Notes: generated from the sequence alone by a model not told the origin. DNA of 64,000 nucleotides from Patiria pectinifera (GCA_029964075.1 CM057140.1:5970643-6034642), one strand, 5' to 3'; positions 1 to 12,570 are shown, counted from the stretch's first letter. Made by a program: numbers and translations.

Positions 1-250
1 TGAATAGTTGGCAGGGTCATCTTCATCCCGTACGCGAATGGATCTAGCATTCCAAGTGGATAAATCACCTGTTGCCGCCTATTGAACTTTGTTTTCTTTC
101 TTAATTTATTCTTAACAAAACAAGAAAGGACAACTTTATTATTACATATATTATTTCATTTATCGAACGTACTAACTTAAGAAATTAGAACCCAGCCCTG
201 TGTGGGTGATTAGGGTGTTTGTTTTGCCAGAAGTTGATCACATATTGCAT

Positions 251-350
251 AAATCCATCACCACTCGCGAAAATCCATCACCGATTGTGACAGTCAATCA
301 CCGATTACAAAACTCCACTGCCTATCGATAAAGTGCATCACCGATTTGAT
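251..350. repeat. Degenerate 20-bp tandem array, about five units
   Basis: A core resembling AATCCATCACCGATTG recurs with exact 20-bp spacing; the TCCA/TCAA/TGCA-type core falls at 254, 274, 294, 314 and 334. Units differ at several positions, so this is an older array than the one at 411. No coding potential is seen. Confidence 0.75.
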
Positions 351-410
351 GATCACATTAAATGCCGCTATTCGCTATTCGTCGTGCCTGAAGTTCGCCG
401 ATGCAAAACA

Positions 411-518
411 GTAAGTCGCCGCGGCGAGATAGTAGCTCGCCGCGGCGAGATAGTAACTCGCCGCGGCGAGATAGTAACTCGCCGCGGCGAGATAGTAACT
501 CGCCGCGGCGAGATAGTA
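411..518. repeat. 21-bp tandem array of five nearly identical units with a GC-rich palindrome
   Basis: Five head-to-tail 21-bp units, each containing the self-complementary core TCGCCGCGGCGA followed by GATAGTAACT; only the first two units carry substitutions. The array is open on both strands purely because 21 is a multiple of three, so apparent reading frames here are artefacts. It lies 60 bp from the older 20-bp array. Confidence 0.92.
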
Positions 519-1837
519 AATACATTTTTCTTAATTTCTTTTGGCCCTTCTACGCTTCCGTAATAGAACAATAATTTCCAGGCTACAGTTTCTTAAATGT
601 ATGACATTAATCTGTGGTGGTAAAAAAAAAAAAACTGTCATTTAATTCTAAGCATCAAAGCAGTTTCTAATTTGTCAGATTAACGCGTCACGTGCCTTAC
701 CAAAGAACTTTGCAACAGATTTTCTTGCGGAGACATTTTAAAAGTCGCAAATGTGTCCATTTCCGTTATTGAATATAAAAAGCAACGAAAAGTTAATGTT
801 TACTCACACTGTCTGTAGCTCGACCCCATTTTTCATGACCAAACTAACGTCTGACAGTTGATTTACACTGACGTATCTACGAACAATGGTTAGAGTTTTC
901 GCGTTGTTAAATTGTCATAACAGCAGAAGAAGTTTTAAAGTGGGATTTTCTCACAAATGAATGGTTGAAAAATGTCAGTGATTCACAATGTCAAGAGGAA
1001 TTTATACTTACAAACTCATTACCGACTCTGGAATTTCGAAAGCCCTGTCAATGCTGTTGCCGGTCAAGTTGCTACGTAAAACCAGAAAAGAAACGGTTAG
1101 ATTTTTTTTCCACCGTGTAACAATAATTGACATTTTTTTTACAAAGGTATCTCACTATAGTGCGCACACTGACAACCTGACATTGCAAGGGTGGGAGTTG
1201 AAACAGCCTTCGTATAAACAATAACTGCGTCATTAACTGTAAACTCATGTCCTCATATTTGTAAAATTTCCAAAACATTCCTTTTGCGAACAAAACAAAC
1301 GTAGTAAGATAACGTTTAGAAACCAACCCTGAACCGTTTACATTGTCTCTATTTTTGGTGTTTTAGAAATGGTCAAGCCTAGTAGCCTTATAATAAATGG
1401 TTCAGCATAAAGCTTGACCTTTTCACTCCTTAGTCTCTGTGGTTCGTTAAAATTGGTCAACAGCGTTCTAGTTAATGTAATAATTATCATTTTGGAAGTG
1501 TTGTGTCATCGCAAGAGTGGTCTTTTATGATACTGTCTAGTGCGGGTGATATATGCATGCACTGCAAGTTTGTTTAAATGTCTTTGGTGCAGAACTGAAA
1601 TGGTTTGCAGAAAAATTGTGGTAACCAATGCACGACAGGTCAAATATTTTGGGGGGTTGATAGGGACATTTGGATCGAATTTCAAGTGGCTTGCAGGCTG
1701 CAATGTTTCTTAACATGTTAGTGGGCAAATGCACTTTAATGCCATGTGAAACAAAGCACACACAACACAAAACAAACACAATTGTGTTGATACGACGTTA
1801 GGCATTGTTTGCTTATGGCACGTCGCCCATTAGAACA
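519..1837. other. No gene seen
   Basis: AT-rich sequence with short homopolymers. Short open frames on both strands show no recognisable protein motif and no convincing splice-flanked exon. Confidence 0.5.
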
Positions 1838-2029
1838 ACTAGTGCAGGGCCCGTCGAAAATGTGCCTGTTCGGAAGAGGCGGAGAACTGCTCATACATAC
1901 AACGCAAACAGTATCCGATAGTGTCGTTTTCACACGTTGAACGCACACTTTTTAAATGCACACTTTGTACACGTCGTCATCCCCAGGCACTGATGTTTAC
2001 CCATACTGGACAATGGTATCGCCCTACAG
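1838..2029 (+). repeat. Left arm of an inverted repeat pair (partner 4311-4494)
   Basis: Starts ACTAGTGCAGGGC and ends ATCGCCCTACAG. The reverse complement of 4311-4494 follows the same order of blocks (CACATTTTCGAC, the Cys-like GAACTGC block, a GTCGTCA block, the CACTGAT/GTTTACCC block). The two arms are clearly homologous but diverged, and enclose about 2.3 kb. Confidence 0.6.
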
Positions 2030-4281
2030 TAAGGGTTGTAATGTACTTACAGTGAAATTAGGTGCGGAAGGTCCAAGAAACCATTCTTAGGGATCTCCTT
2101 CAAGACATTCTCGGCAAGGTTTCTGAAAAAAATAAATATTGTTAACTCGAGGATTTATTAATTGTATGCCTACATCAGCGTAAATTGCAAATAAGCAAAG
2201 TATTCCCTCCTCCGTGAAAGTGCATAGTTTACGTAAGACGGTCAGGGCAAGCCCGGTTAAGTACGTACCCCTTCCGAGAAGCGAGGTGGTGATAAAATTC
2301 TCCACATTTTTCTCCAAATATGGTCATATTTTTTTCAATGGGCCAATAAGGCCAAGCTTCCATGTAATCCTCACCCCTACTATACACCACAAGCTTGTAG
2401 ACTCCCATTGGCCAGACCCAAACCACTGCGGAGAAAGAAGTGTTAAAAGACAGGCGCCAAGATGGCGCTTGATGCCTTTGTGCAGTAATTGGAGATCTTA
2501 GTGGCCAACCCCTTCGTGCCGCCGATCTCTTTGTGTCAAACCCTCGTGCCGCCCTTAGCTCAGACAGGTTGTAAACAATCCTGGCCTATGTGACTGCCCC
2601 ATATCTTGTGCATGACCATGCATGAGGGGGTTATTGACGTAGAAACACGTGTGGTGATAACATTCTCCATGTGGCCACTCCGCGTATTTTTTGGGGGGCT
2701 CAAAGCTCAAAGGGTAATTGCCACAAAATTTCAAGAGAAATTTTATAAGCACAACTCGATATACACCCGCAGTGTCGAGTTTAAAATTGAAAAATAAAAT
2801 GCATGTTATGAGTTAATTTGTAATCAAAAATACTTGCTAGCAGGGGTGTAACTGGGGTGAAACATCTGGGGGCACCTTGGATGCACACAGTTTTTCAAAG
2901 AGGCACTGAAAGTAATTGAACGGCGGTTTTCGTTTGTCGTGTTTTGACTTGTAAAGGCCTATATGCATGTATATGAACGTAAATGCCATAGCTGTTATAC
3001 TTCTTAAAACACAAACCACTGGAAGTTAAGCTCCCAACAATAAAAGAATAAACACCAGTCCAAGCACTCATTTCGTCAGCGCGGTTTATAATTTTTTGTT
3101 ATCAGTCTTTCAGATGTTTGTATTTGTGGGGGGAATCGGGGGGGGGGGCGTGGCACGGTCCGGACATCCGCTGGCGGGGGGGGGGGGTTCAAACCACTTC
3201 TAGCTATGTTCTAAACAGATATACATTGTATTCAATCCATAAAAAAGACGAAGCAACCCAGTAAAGCTGGTCTCAGAGCCAACACACATAATATGATTAA
3301 AACAACTAGTCCCTGGAAGTGTTTGCATTGGATAATTATGATCTCCACAAGGGCCGTATTTAACACAGTCGGTGCGTTACACGATTGCACTGCCCGGTCA
3401 ATGGGAAGTCATGCAGTCCAGACAGGTACAAAGAGGACGGTAAAATAGAGCATTTTAGAATATCCATCTAGTCCTCAAGGTGCACCGATGCGCCCTGGCA
3501 ATTACTCCTCAAAGAGCGCGCTCGGAAGCAACCGCCTTCGATTCTAAAACACACATACCGCTCTGTTCACACACCGGCAAAGGAAGTACAGTTGGGGGTG
3601 ACAGACCGACGCCATGTTGCCTGACTGCAATTCGTTTGACGCGAAGCGCGGCCGCTGCGCGCGTGTAAATAGTACAAATCCCCTGGTGTTCGCATAGATA
3701 TCTATACTACAATTCCAGGAATCTCTGTCTGTCGGGCTGTCTGTCTGTCTGTCGTGCTGTCTGTCTGTCCGCCGATTATCTCCAGAACCGGGCACCGTAT
3801 GAAGTTGAAAATCGGCGGGTGTATTGCTCGGGACAACCGAATGTGCAGTGCCAAGTTTGAAGTGGTTTGGACCAGCGCTTCTCGAAAAAAGTTGAAAAAA
3901 ACCCAGTATTTTCTGAGGCCTTGCGCGCAGAATATAGCCTAGAACACCACGCACTGCCGTTCTTTTCAATTGTTTACGTCATGTTTGAGCAAGAGCGCGC
4001 GTGCTTAATATGACGCAACAGTGTAAAAAAAGGGCGGGCACATCATGGGGTTCTTTTCAATTGTTTACGTCATGTTCGAGCTAAAGCGCGCGTGCTGACG
4101 CAAACAGTGCAAAAAGGACGGGCACATTGTAGGACGATAGCACTGCACACCATGTCTTCGTACGTACATACGTGAGTGGCATATACGTGAGTGGCATGCA
4201 CGGGCACATGCATTTTGTAGTCAACTGAGCAACCATCAATGCACTGTATGTAGGCGGTCGACTGAGCAACTCTAATACAAT
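2030..4281. other. Interior between inverted arms; no gene seen
   Basis: Contains long G runs near 3130-3190, a GTCT microsatellite at 3724-3770, and two loosely similar blocks (GTGGTGATAAAATTCTCCA near 2287 and GTGGTGATAACATTCTCCA near 2651). No open frame resembles a protein I recognise. Confidence 0.45.
3724..3770. repeat. Interrupted (GTCT)n microsatellite
   Basis: Runs of CTGT/GTCT units interrupted by GGG and GTG. The minus-strand frame rich in D-R-Q/T here is a translation of the repeat. Confidence 0.85.
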
Positions 4282-4328
4282 ATGGTATCGCCCTACAACT
4301 ACGCCCTACAGTTGTAGGGCGATACCAT
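4282..4328. repeat. Perfect 19-bp-stem hairpin with a 9-nt loop
   Basis: The arms 4282-4300 and 4310-4328 are exact reverse complements (left arm ATGGTATCGCCCTACAACT). The same block appears once in the left inverted arm near 2013, so the hairpin sits at the inner end of the right arm and may mark the terminus of a foldback element. Confidence 0.9.
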
Positions 4329-4494
4329 TTTGCCCAGTAGGGGTAAATATCAGTGCCAGGGGGTGACGACATTTTTTGCGTTTAACTTGCGAGTGTGCGT
4401 TCACACCATTGAATAATGTGCGTTGTTTGCACGAGCTGCAGTTCTCAACTGCCCCTTCCGAACACGCACATTTTCGACTGGCCCTGCACTAGTA
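4311..4494 (-). repeat. Right arm of inverted repeat pair (partner 1838-2029)
   Basis: The reverse complement of this stretch aligns to 1838-2029, including the distinctive ends CTGCACTAGT and GTAGGGCGATACC. Flanking sequence beyond 4494 and before 1838 is not shared. Confidence 0.6.
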
Positions 4495-5659
4495 GAATAC
4501 AAAGACTGATCAGCAGCGCATCCACACGCGCCCATTCACTGTGCGATAAATATCCGCCATTCTTCTTGTCTCTCGTGGACGCGCAACTAATTAACGTAAA
4601 GTAATGGAGCTAAATGTATCTTTCCTCTAGCACGTGACCAAGCTCAACGCGCGCGAAGCTAAATATGCGCACCGAGTATTTACGCGCCGCGCTCACGCAC
4701 ACTAACATGTTGGCGTGCCGCTTTTCATTTCGGCTACGGGATAATCAGTTTATTTTCTGCAAAGTAAACCTGTTTTAAGACCTGTTGTTAAGTAGGCCCT
4801 AATCATAAGAATCCATGTGCAAGAGATACTGACTGAAATAAACAAGAGTAGACTGGGGTTTCAACATTATGGGAACTATGTTATGATTTATTCTCTTGTG
4901 TATAATTATAAGCATTGAAGGTCTCAAGTAACAAAAAATAAACTCGCATCGTGCGCGTCAACGGCGTTGCGTTCGTCACGTCTAACGCGCAATTTGTACC
5001 TTTCCTCCAGCGTCACACACAAGGAACGGTGCGCGTCAACCAGCGTAATGTCCCGCCCATGGGACGTCATTGCTAAAGGTGAAAGGGCGCGGCGCCCTCT
5101 TTTGGTAGCGCACCTCGGAGCAAACAACCGCAGATAGGGCGCGATCTGAACATTAGTCTAAAAAATAGCATATGGTCACCAAATTAAAACCAAATCCAAA
5201 GGTTAGGTCGAAAATCTTATCTGATTTCCAGCGCAATGTGTACACAATAGTCGCGAATGTCCTTGTTTACGCACCATGTTTTTTTTTTTTTCAAATGGAA
5301 TACAATGAATTGAAAGGATTTTACAGAAAGTATTTCAGTTTTCGATCTGTTTTATACTTGCAGCCTCAAATCTTCGAGTTTGTAAAGCATAACAAATAAC
5401 ACTGTATACGATTAGAAACGTTATTTCCCCTCTACAAAATAAACGTAACTTGTCAGGCAAAATATGAAGAATGTTGCACAGATTATTTTTAACACATAAA
5501 TCATGTGACTGCAGACACAGAGCTCATCGGAGAGTCTTGTTCAGGTAATGAATTTCAGGTAATGAATAATGAAAGGTTTGTGGAAACACCATGTTCGAAT
5601 AATTTATATAATAATTTATATTATAATACCTAAGAGAATGGTTGTGAAAAGAACCAGAG

Positions 5660-5885
5660 GTATAAACTCGACGTTCCGGTCAGTATGCTCTGACCGGAAT
5701 GAAGGAGAGTGCCTAAAATCTAAGAAAGCAAAGGTGAAATCGATGAAGTGTGAAGTTGCATTCTGTGTGGATGCCAAGTAGCTGGGATCCTAGAGCAAGC
5801 TAGGTGCCCACTGAAGTGGAACAGTGGGGTTGCAGTCTCAGTGGGGGAAGGGCCTAGGGTATAGGAGACCCATCAGTCTAATATT
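5660..5885. other. Hairpin-rich block conserved in all three copies
   Basis: Three successive short hairpins are visible: TTCCGGTCAG/CTGACCGGAA (5674-5699, 6-nt loop), CCTAG/CTAGG (5789-5804) and CCCACTG/CAGTGGG (5807-5828, 8-nt loop). The block recurs at 20965-21140 and 30905-31085. Loop bases of the first hairpin vary between copies (TATGCT, TACACT, TACGCT) while the stem is unchanged. No long open frame explains it. It could be part of a structured RNA or simply a transposon end. Confidence 0.4.
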
Positions 5886-6739
5886 GTTGTAAGATTTTTT
5901 TGACAATATTCTGTATTAAACCGACCATAATTAATGCTTTAATATATTAGAGATTTTATTTGTGAGAAGATCCTTCACTTTATATACAAGAAACTAAATA
6001 TGAATAAATTATAAACTTCGAGGTACAGACACCAATCATGCTGTATGAATTTGATATTTCTATTCATTTCTGTAAGCTACATAGTTATTCATATTGTTTC
6101 CAAATTTGATTTCATATCACCAAGCAAAATCAGTTCAGAAATTCTTCAGCTAAAGATATGCCTTACACAGGTTTATCAGAACCAGACAAGTCTAAAAAGC
6201 TAGTACCTATGCATGTATTTTTTTTTAATTGTATATCAAATACACCCACTGTCTCCCAATTGCTACCGCTAGCCTGGGAGCATTGATTTGCATAGTTCAA
6301 GTATGCGTTTCCATTTTTCCATAAAGGGTTTTTGTGGTTTTTCGTATCTGGCAGTCAAAACAGCAGTGGGTTGCAATGTGGTACTTAAAGAGTCTACGAA
6401 TACACAAAATAGACAGAACAATCTCTAACAGGAATTTTTCAGTGCTGATTATTATTCACCTTTGCAAAAAAATTAATACATAAAAATGGCTACTCAAACG
6501 GAAAGACTCTTATACTTCCACAGCCCTGAATACTGCATTTGAATTTTGTTGTTGTTGTTGGGGAGTGTTGTAGAAATGTACAATCCGCTTACAAGAAGCT
6601 CGTTTTCAGTGTTTGATTACATGTGTATTAATGGTTTTGAAAGAGACACTTAGCGTCTAGACCGCCTCCCATGCTGTAATAATAATTAATAAGTAACCCA
6701 ATTAACCTTATATCCTGTGTAGAATTGGATTTTTGTCTG

Positions 6740-6930
6740 GTGACTCACAGGGTAAAAGTGCTTTTCATGCGCATGAGCGAAGCGAAGTATCATGAAGCTG
6801 CATGTATACCAACCATGCTCCATGACTGTACACACGCGGCGGTACGCCGGTGTTGCCTATAGACCATCTGGTTTCAAGTATGGTTGCGTTTACACTGCAG
6901 TGTGCATCGATTTTAAATCTCAATTTCCTT
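6740..6930 (-). pseudogene. Decayed first-exon region of the LRR gene (type A, copy 1)
   Basis: On the minus strand this reads M-E-H-G-W-Y from 6823, matching the M-E-R-G-W-Y start of the intact exon at 9737-9933, and the upstream non-coding sequence (GTTTCAAGTATGGTTG block, TTGCAGTGT, TTAAATCTC) matches too. After about six codons the frame diverges: there is no LRR N-terminal cysteine cluster and no matching splice donor. I call it an old paralogous relic of the gene's promoter and first exon. Confidence 0.6.
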
Positions 6931-7887
6931 GCCACATAGGCCATCAGCCTCGGTCCAAAATTGTGGCCACTGGTATCAAATGAGGGGAATAATCGTCAAA
7001 GCGATTTTTGGCAAAGTATACACCTCCGGAGTTGGAAAATATGTGATAGCATTGCAGCGGTGACAGCTTTTTGGGTGTTTTCACCCTTTTTTCTCAAAAT
7101 GTACATCAAAATGCTTGTTACCACTCTTGGTGCGGTACACCTTGCGCATGCTTACTATGATCATTTATGCTCTGATTTGATACCGTCCAAACCCCCACGC
7201 TGATGACCTTACAGTATTAAAAAAATCGGAATTAAATCTACTGCTGTGTCAATCAAGACCATTCATTGCAGGTCTCAAAGCGCTACATACGTAGTAATTG
7301 ACTAACACCGTGACGATAGTCAAATGGAAATACCCACATTGATTTTTAATCCTATGACAGCATTTATCACAAGAAAATGATGCATTGTTACTAACAAAAG
7401 ACCTGGAAATGATTTAACACGGCCTTGCGTTTAAAAATAAATAGCGCCCAGTACTTTAAATTGGTGTCGCTTGATATCTTTTGTTCACGTTGCGCCAGGC
7501 GATCGTCTGTGGACGATGTGCAAATGAGGTTGTTATTATATGACTTGGTTTTAAACGGTATATTGAAGATAGGAATACATGGATATCTTTTAAATTCATT
7601 ATTCATGAAGGAATAAACAGCTGCGGTTTTTCTGCTCAGACCGTCACGAGTTGATGGTTGTTTGCAGTGGTACAACTGGTGTTCTTTCGTTTTAGACGGC
7701 TCGTGCCCTGTCCAATACACGTATCCTGTCCAATCAAAAGCCGTGCAAAACAATCACGGCTCTCCCGTCAATAATTAGCCAGATGACGATCGTTCTTTTA
7801 TTAGGCAATGCATCACGGCTATGACCTTGCAATCTTAACGATGCGATGGCCAATGGGGGCCAGTATTTGAAAAAACAAGCCATTTTT

Positions 7888-7921
7888 TTTCCAACGCTGA
7901 TCGGCCGATCAGCGTTGGAAA
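7888..7921. repeat. 34-bp perfect palindrome without spacer
   Basis: The arm TTTCCAACGCTGATCGG is followed immediately by its exact reverse complement. It lies in the sequence that is missing from copy 2. Confidence 0.95.
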
Positions 7922-8644
7922 TTGATACAAAAACACCACTTTTCTTGAAAATGACAGTATACCAGGTGCCATGATTTTACAGGATGCTTTACACTTTCAT
8001 TCACTAACAGTCCAGCAAGGTAATTCAAAATGATTTGGTAGTTTTATTTTTGATGTTTGCAAATGTTGTATTTTCTCTTTAATTCATTACTCTCTAATTC
8101 CCCGATTCATATTTTTTTTTTGAAAAGCGTTATATAAGTTTTCCCGCATATTTGTAAACTTTTTTTTTCATTCAAATTCATATACGGTTTACTAAAATTT
8201 CGCCTTGAAAATTCATAATGCAAATTCAAATTGCATACCCTATGTTAAATTGTGTCTTCGGTTGCTTATTTTCGCACTTTTTTCAAACATTTTTATACCT
8301 TATCTATACTTTTTCAATTTCGTCATCTGCAATTGCCGAACGGACGATAGATGAATCAATTTCATTATTTGCAATCAATGTCATATTAATTTCATTCAAA
8401 ATCGTCTAATGAATGCATGTATTTTTGGTTCATTGTTCAGCAATCGATAGCTGTGTAAAAGTCTTACTCCCGGGCCTACATTGTGCGCTTACACCTTTGG
8501 ATCTTATTGTTAACCCTCTGCATGGATGGGTGCACAACTTGTGTTCTATTCTTCACGATGATGCGTGCAGACGCCATTGGTGGGTTGCAGTAAATACAAA
8601 CGATCTTTGTTTTCTCTCCGAGGGAGTTATTTATGAATTAAAAA

Positions 8645-8890
<246 letters not shown>

Positions 8891-9736
8891 AAACTGCTGT
8901 CGATGCGAGCGCCGTGGATGAAGGATGTTTAATATATTCCAACCACATCAAGTTTCGTGAGCAGTATTTGTGGAACCACTTTGGCCACTCAGATGAAGAC
9001 CGCTGACATTTAAAGCGTTACATGGAGTACGAATCGAAATATCTCAGTCACCACAGTTTTGTATTTGTTTGGAAATTACATAACATTGGAATATCATCTG
9101 AGAAGTATTGATTGGTAAGTTTCTAAAAATCAAATTGTTAATTCAGTTACTTATCACTTCTCTATGGTTGTCAATGAATTGTTCTTTTTGTTCTATTTCT
9201 AAGGGACATTATTATATAACAAAAGAAGGTTTAAAAAAAAAATGTTGTACGTAAATGGTTGAAGATTAGATATGAACATAAAACAAATGAAAAAGCTTAT
9301 TTGTAGACCTTTAAAAAAGCAAAGACAAACAGTAAACATAAGTTTCAAATTAAACTTAAAAATATAAATTATATATAAATAAACAAATACGAATTAAAAA
9401 TAAAGGAAACTAGAATTATAATTATTAAAATAAAACTAAAAAGGGAGAGAGTGTACATTTAACTGTACATTCTTATGTACAGTTGATTGAACATTCTCAA
9501 ACATAATCGACACTCTACTGAAAAGAGTGACGTCACAAGAGACATTTAATTGGGGCAAGAGCACCGTAAGGGAGGGGGATCGAGAATGGGGAGGCCAAGC
9601 GATGATCCCCTACCCGTAGCGCTGCCTCTGTCGGTCTGTTAGTCAGTCGGGGAGTCAGTCAGTCAGTCAGTCAGTAAATTAGATTAGTATAAAAAGAACG
9701 TTGTATGTGGTCAACAATAAAAACTGTTTCACTTAC

Positions 9737-9933
9737 AGTACTTTGGTGTCGTTTGGTATCCCCTTCGGTAACTCCATCAGACCTCTATCACTGCAGTCAA
9801 CTATGCGAAGCCCATGGTCGCTACACTCACACACCTCACACGCTTCCTTGCTTGCATGAACCGTCAAAATAAGAGTTGCACAGTGCAACATCGCCAAACC
9901 TAAAATGAACTTCATGTACCAACCCCGCTCCAT
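9737..9933 (-). CDS. First coding exon of a secreted/membrane LRR protein (type B, copy 1), orphan
   Basis: The 197-nt exon encodes a signal peptide (M-E-R-G-W-Y-M-K-F then the hydrophobic run ILGLAMLHCATLILTV) and an LRR N-terminal cap: C-x-x-C-x-C followed by IVDCSDRGLMELPKGIP. It ends with a phase-2 donor, CT|GTAAGT, as expected for a family in which each LRR is a separate phase-2 exon. The exon at 60104-60300 has the same length, start and donor, with a similar protein. No following LRR exon is recognisable downstream on the minus strand, so this is probably an orphan duplicate or the 5' end of a disrupted gene. Start chosen because the M-x-R-G-W context is shared among copies. Confidence 0.75.
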
Positions 9934-10640
9934 GCCTGTATATACACCGGGTGTTGCACAGACTGTCTGGTTTCAAGTATGGTTGGGTTTAGATTGCAGT
10001 GTGCTTTCGATATTAAATCTCGATTTATTTTCCTAACAGAGTTAAATCAACTCCTGTTTCAATTGAAACTCGGAAGTAACAATCTGAGCTCATTCCTTCC
10101 AGGTCTAAAGAGATATGTACGTAGTTAACTAGCATGAATACCCTGTGGAAATTTCCAATATTTATTTTTAGTCCCATGACAACATTGTCACATGAGGTTG
10201 ATCTGCAAATGATCAACAGACCTGCAAATGATTAAACGCGGACGTGCGTTGAAAAATTAACAGCGCCAACTCCAAGGAGTTGGCGCTGTTAATTGTTAAT
10301 CTTTTATTTAAACTGCGCAAGGCGATCGACTGTACTAGTGGGCGACATGCAAACGAGACTGTTTGCTTCGCAGGTTAAATGTCGCATTCGATAGTAATTA
10401 CATATGTCGTCATTGTTTTTTACAATGTGATTGGCTTATAGTGCAATTAATATTTAAATTGTATGACTAGGTTTTAAATGTTATATTGAAGATAGGAATG
10501 CATGGATATCTTTAAAAATACTTAATGTGGGAATAAACAGCTGCTGAGAGTTGGTCATTCGTGACGGTTGTTTTGCTCAGACAGTCGCGTGTTGAATATA
10601 AGCGTTTGGCGCGGAACAACTATTCTTTCGTATTAGTCGC
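9934..10640 (-). promoter_or_regulatory. Conserved 5' flank of the type-B LRR exon
   Basis: Upstream of the start codon. Blocks of this flank are found in the intact copies at 9.9 and 23.1 kb and, for about 80 bp next to the start, before the exon at 60104; older versions lie at 6.8-7.8 kb. Conservation of the flank together with the exon suggests that promoter plus first exon travelled as a unit. No TATA box or transcription start can be assigned with confidence. Confidence 0.35.
10255..10294. repeat. Perfect hairpin, 19-bp stem and 2-nt loop
   Basis: AATTAACAGCGCCAACTCC, then AA, then the exact reverse complement. An identical structure is at 23406-23445. The older paralogous flank near 7430 lacks it, so it arose after the type A/type B split. 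Confidence 0.95.
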
Positions 10641-11599
10641 TTCGTACCCTGTCTAACACTGGTGGTTATGTTTTTCTGCCGATTTCTTAGCCTGATGTAG
10701 GCCAGTTCGAATTTTGTGGCTTCTAAATATTCTTCTAGTGTTTCACTAGGGGATGATTTTGGTTGCCATTTTGACGGTGGTTTGAAAGGATGGTTTTTGG
10801 AGCGTTTTTTTTTAAGCATAAAAACTGCAATTCTTAGTCTTCGATTGAAGGTATTTAGCGGGAGTAGGTATGAAGTTTAAAGGTATAGTCCATCATTTTA
10901 GTGGGGGGTCTTAGGGATATTTTGGTTCAGATTCTTCCAAAAGCACAGATGTCGACCATACCATACTATTTCGATTTTTGACGGGCGCCAAGACAGGCGC
11001 CACACGATGCCGCCATATTGGCAAAATCCAATATGGCCGCCAACCGGGTCAGATGTCAATTTAACTAAATGAGCTAGAATCCTAAATAATACCACTTTTC
11101 AGGTATTTTCGGGGTCGAGCAATCTGGATCGGTTGTTATTTTAACGATTTAAGGCAAGACAAACGCCCAAGGGACCGCCATATTGGGAAAATCCAAAATG
11201 GCCGCCACATATATCACAGTTAAACAAATAACGAGCTAAAATCTTAAATTATACCACCTGGAACGGGTTTTCGGGGTCACAGAATCTGAATCTGATGTCA
11301 TTTTAATAATTCGAGGCAAGACAGATGCCCCAGGGCCTGCCATATTAAAAAAAAAAAAAAAAATGGCCGCCAACCAGGTTGGATGTACTCGCAGTTAAAA
11401 CAATACAACTACAGGGGTTTTGGGGGGTTGAAATATCTGATTCTGATGTTATTTTAATTTTTTGAGGTCAAGTTTACCACTCAAGTCAAGTTTCTGGCGC
11501 GTCATTCCATATAAAAAAAAAACTTTCCTATTAGCTGTACATGTCGGCAAGTTTGACACATCTACACATACCACAGAAACAATCTTAAATCGGAGCGAG

Positions 11600-12570
11600 A
11601 AAATTGTCATTACTTATTGTAAGGATGTACAGGCGCGTGTGGTGTGTGCCCGCCATGCTGAGGATGGGTGGTGCTATCAACCAACGGTTGTTTCATTGTC
11701 TTCCACCCAAGATGTTGATCACAGATAACCGAGGCTCAGGGCAACCTCTCACTTGGTGAGATCCAGTGATATGCCCAAACCGTAAGTATCCATTTCTCGC
11801 ATGGAACCCTGCAGTGAAGCGGGCTCATTAAGCTTGACCTCTCCGACACATCAACTCAAAAGCTACCTGACTCCTACATGATCCAGCCTCCCCCAAATTG
11901 AACTCATGTCTTTGCACCCAGACTTGACAAACAAAGTTAGGCCATCCCTTGATGTGCAAGTTGACAAGGTCAAGAAAGGATGAGGCTTGGATGGCACATG
12001 TACCAGCTTACTGAAGCAACGCAGACCTGCAGATGGTGACATCATCACCCGATCGGGACACAATTAAATCAGTGCTAGCAAACAAGTCAGCGAAGCCCCT
12101 TGCTGAAATTGGCATCTACGCCCTATTCCTACACAAGGCCACATCCTCATCTTCAATGTTCAAGCACGTGATGGAAATTACGATGCAGAGCACTGAATTC
12201 TTCAATCCAGGCCAGACCGGCGTGTTTCGATCAGTCATTGTATGATATCATCAAGCTGCTAACAAAAGTCAATACAACAAATTTTGTTTAGTAGAAGACA
12301 AGTTGTACCTATGATGGACGTGCAGCGTGCTGCACATTGAAGACATTCATCAATGTGATAGGGGAGCACCTGCCTCACTCTGGGCATGGAGGATGGGAGG
12401 GCCACTGTCCTTTCTAAGGCTGAGGTCCTGACATTCGCTCACAGTCTGAACTCAATGAGCATCACATCAGCGGCAGGAAGTACGCCCATTAAGTTTCTCT
12501 CACGTCACTTTACCTGGACAAGCAGACCGCCTAGTCAGAGCATTGTAAGAATGTAATGGGAATACCGGAG
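11600..12570 (+). pseudogene. Decayed coding sequence inside the foldback element (copy 1)
   Basis: Near 11610-11727 a frame reads V-C-A-R-H-A-E-D-G-W-C-Y-Q, similar to domains of the DUF4537 type (VLARxxEDGxYYxGTV). Near 12420-12560 another frame reads SQSELNEHHI, then K-Y-A-H, stop, VSLTSLYLDKQTA, stop, which resembles transposon-associated uncharacterised proteins common in marine invertebrate genomes. Frames change and stops occur, so nothing intact is encoded. The identification rests on memory of motif style and is weak. Confidence 0.35.

Noticed and set aside
251-518. CRISPR-like regular repeats
   Set aside because: Units are contiguous with no spacers, and the genome is eukaryotic.
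333-571. Overlapping frames on both strands with repeated RRGEIVT or SPRRVTI
   Set aside because: Produced by the 21-bp tandem array, whose period is a multiple of three.
3544-3969. 141-codon minus-strand frame
   Set aside because: Its D-R-Q/T-rich centre is the GTCT microsatellite; flanks show no domain.
5569-5781. 70-codon frame in the hairpin block
   Set aside because: The frame is not kept in copies 2 and 3, which have indels there.
10970-11060. SRF CArG boxes in the foldback arms
   Set aside because: The CCATATTGG motif has only five A/T between CC and GG and does not fit the ten-base CArG pattern; YY1 fits better.
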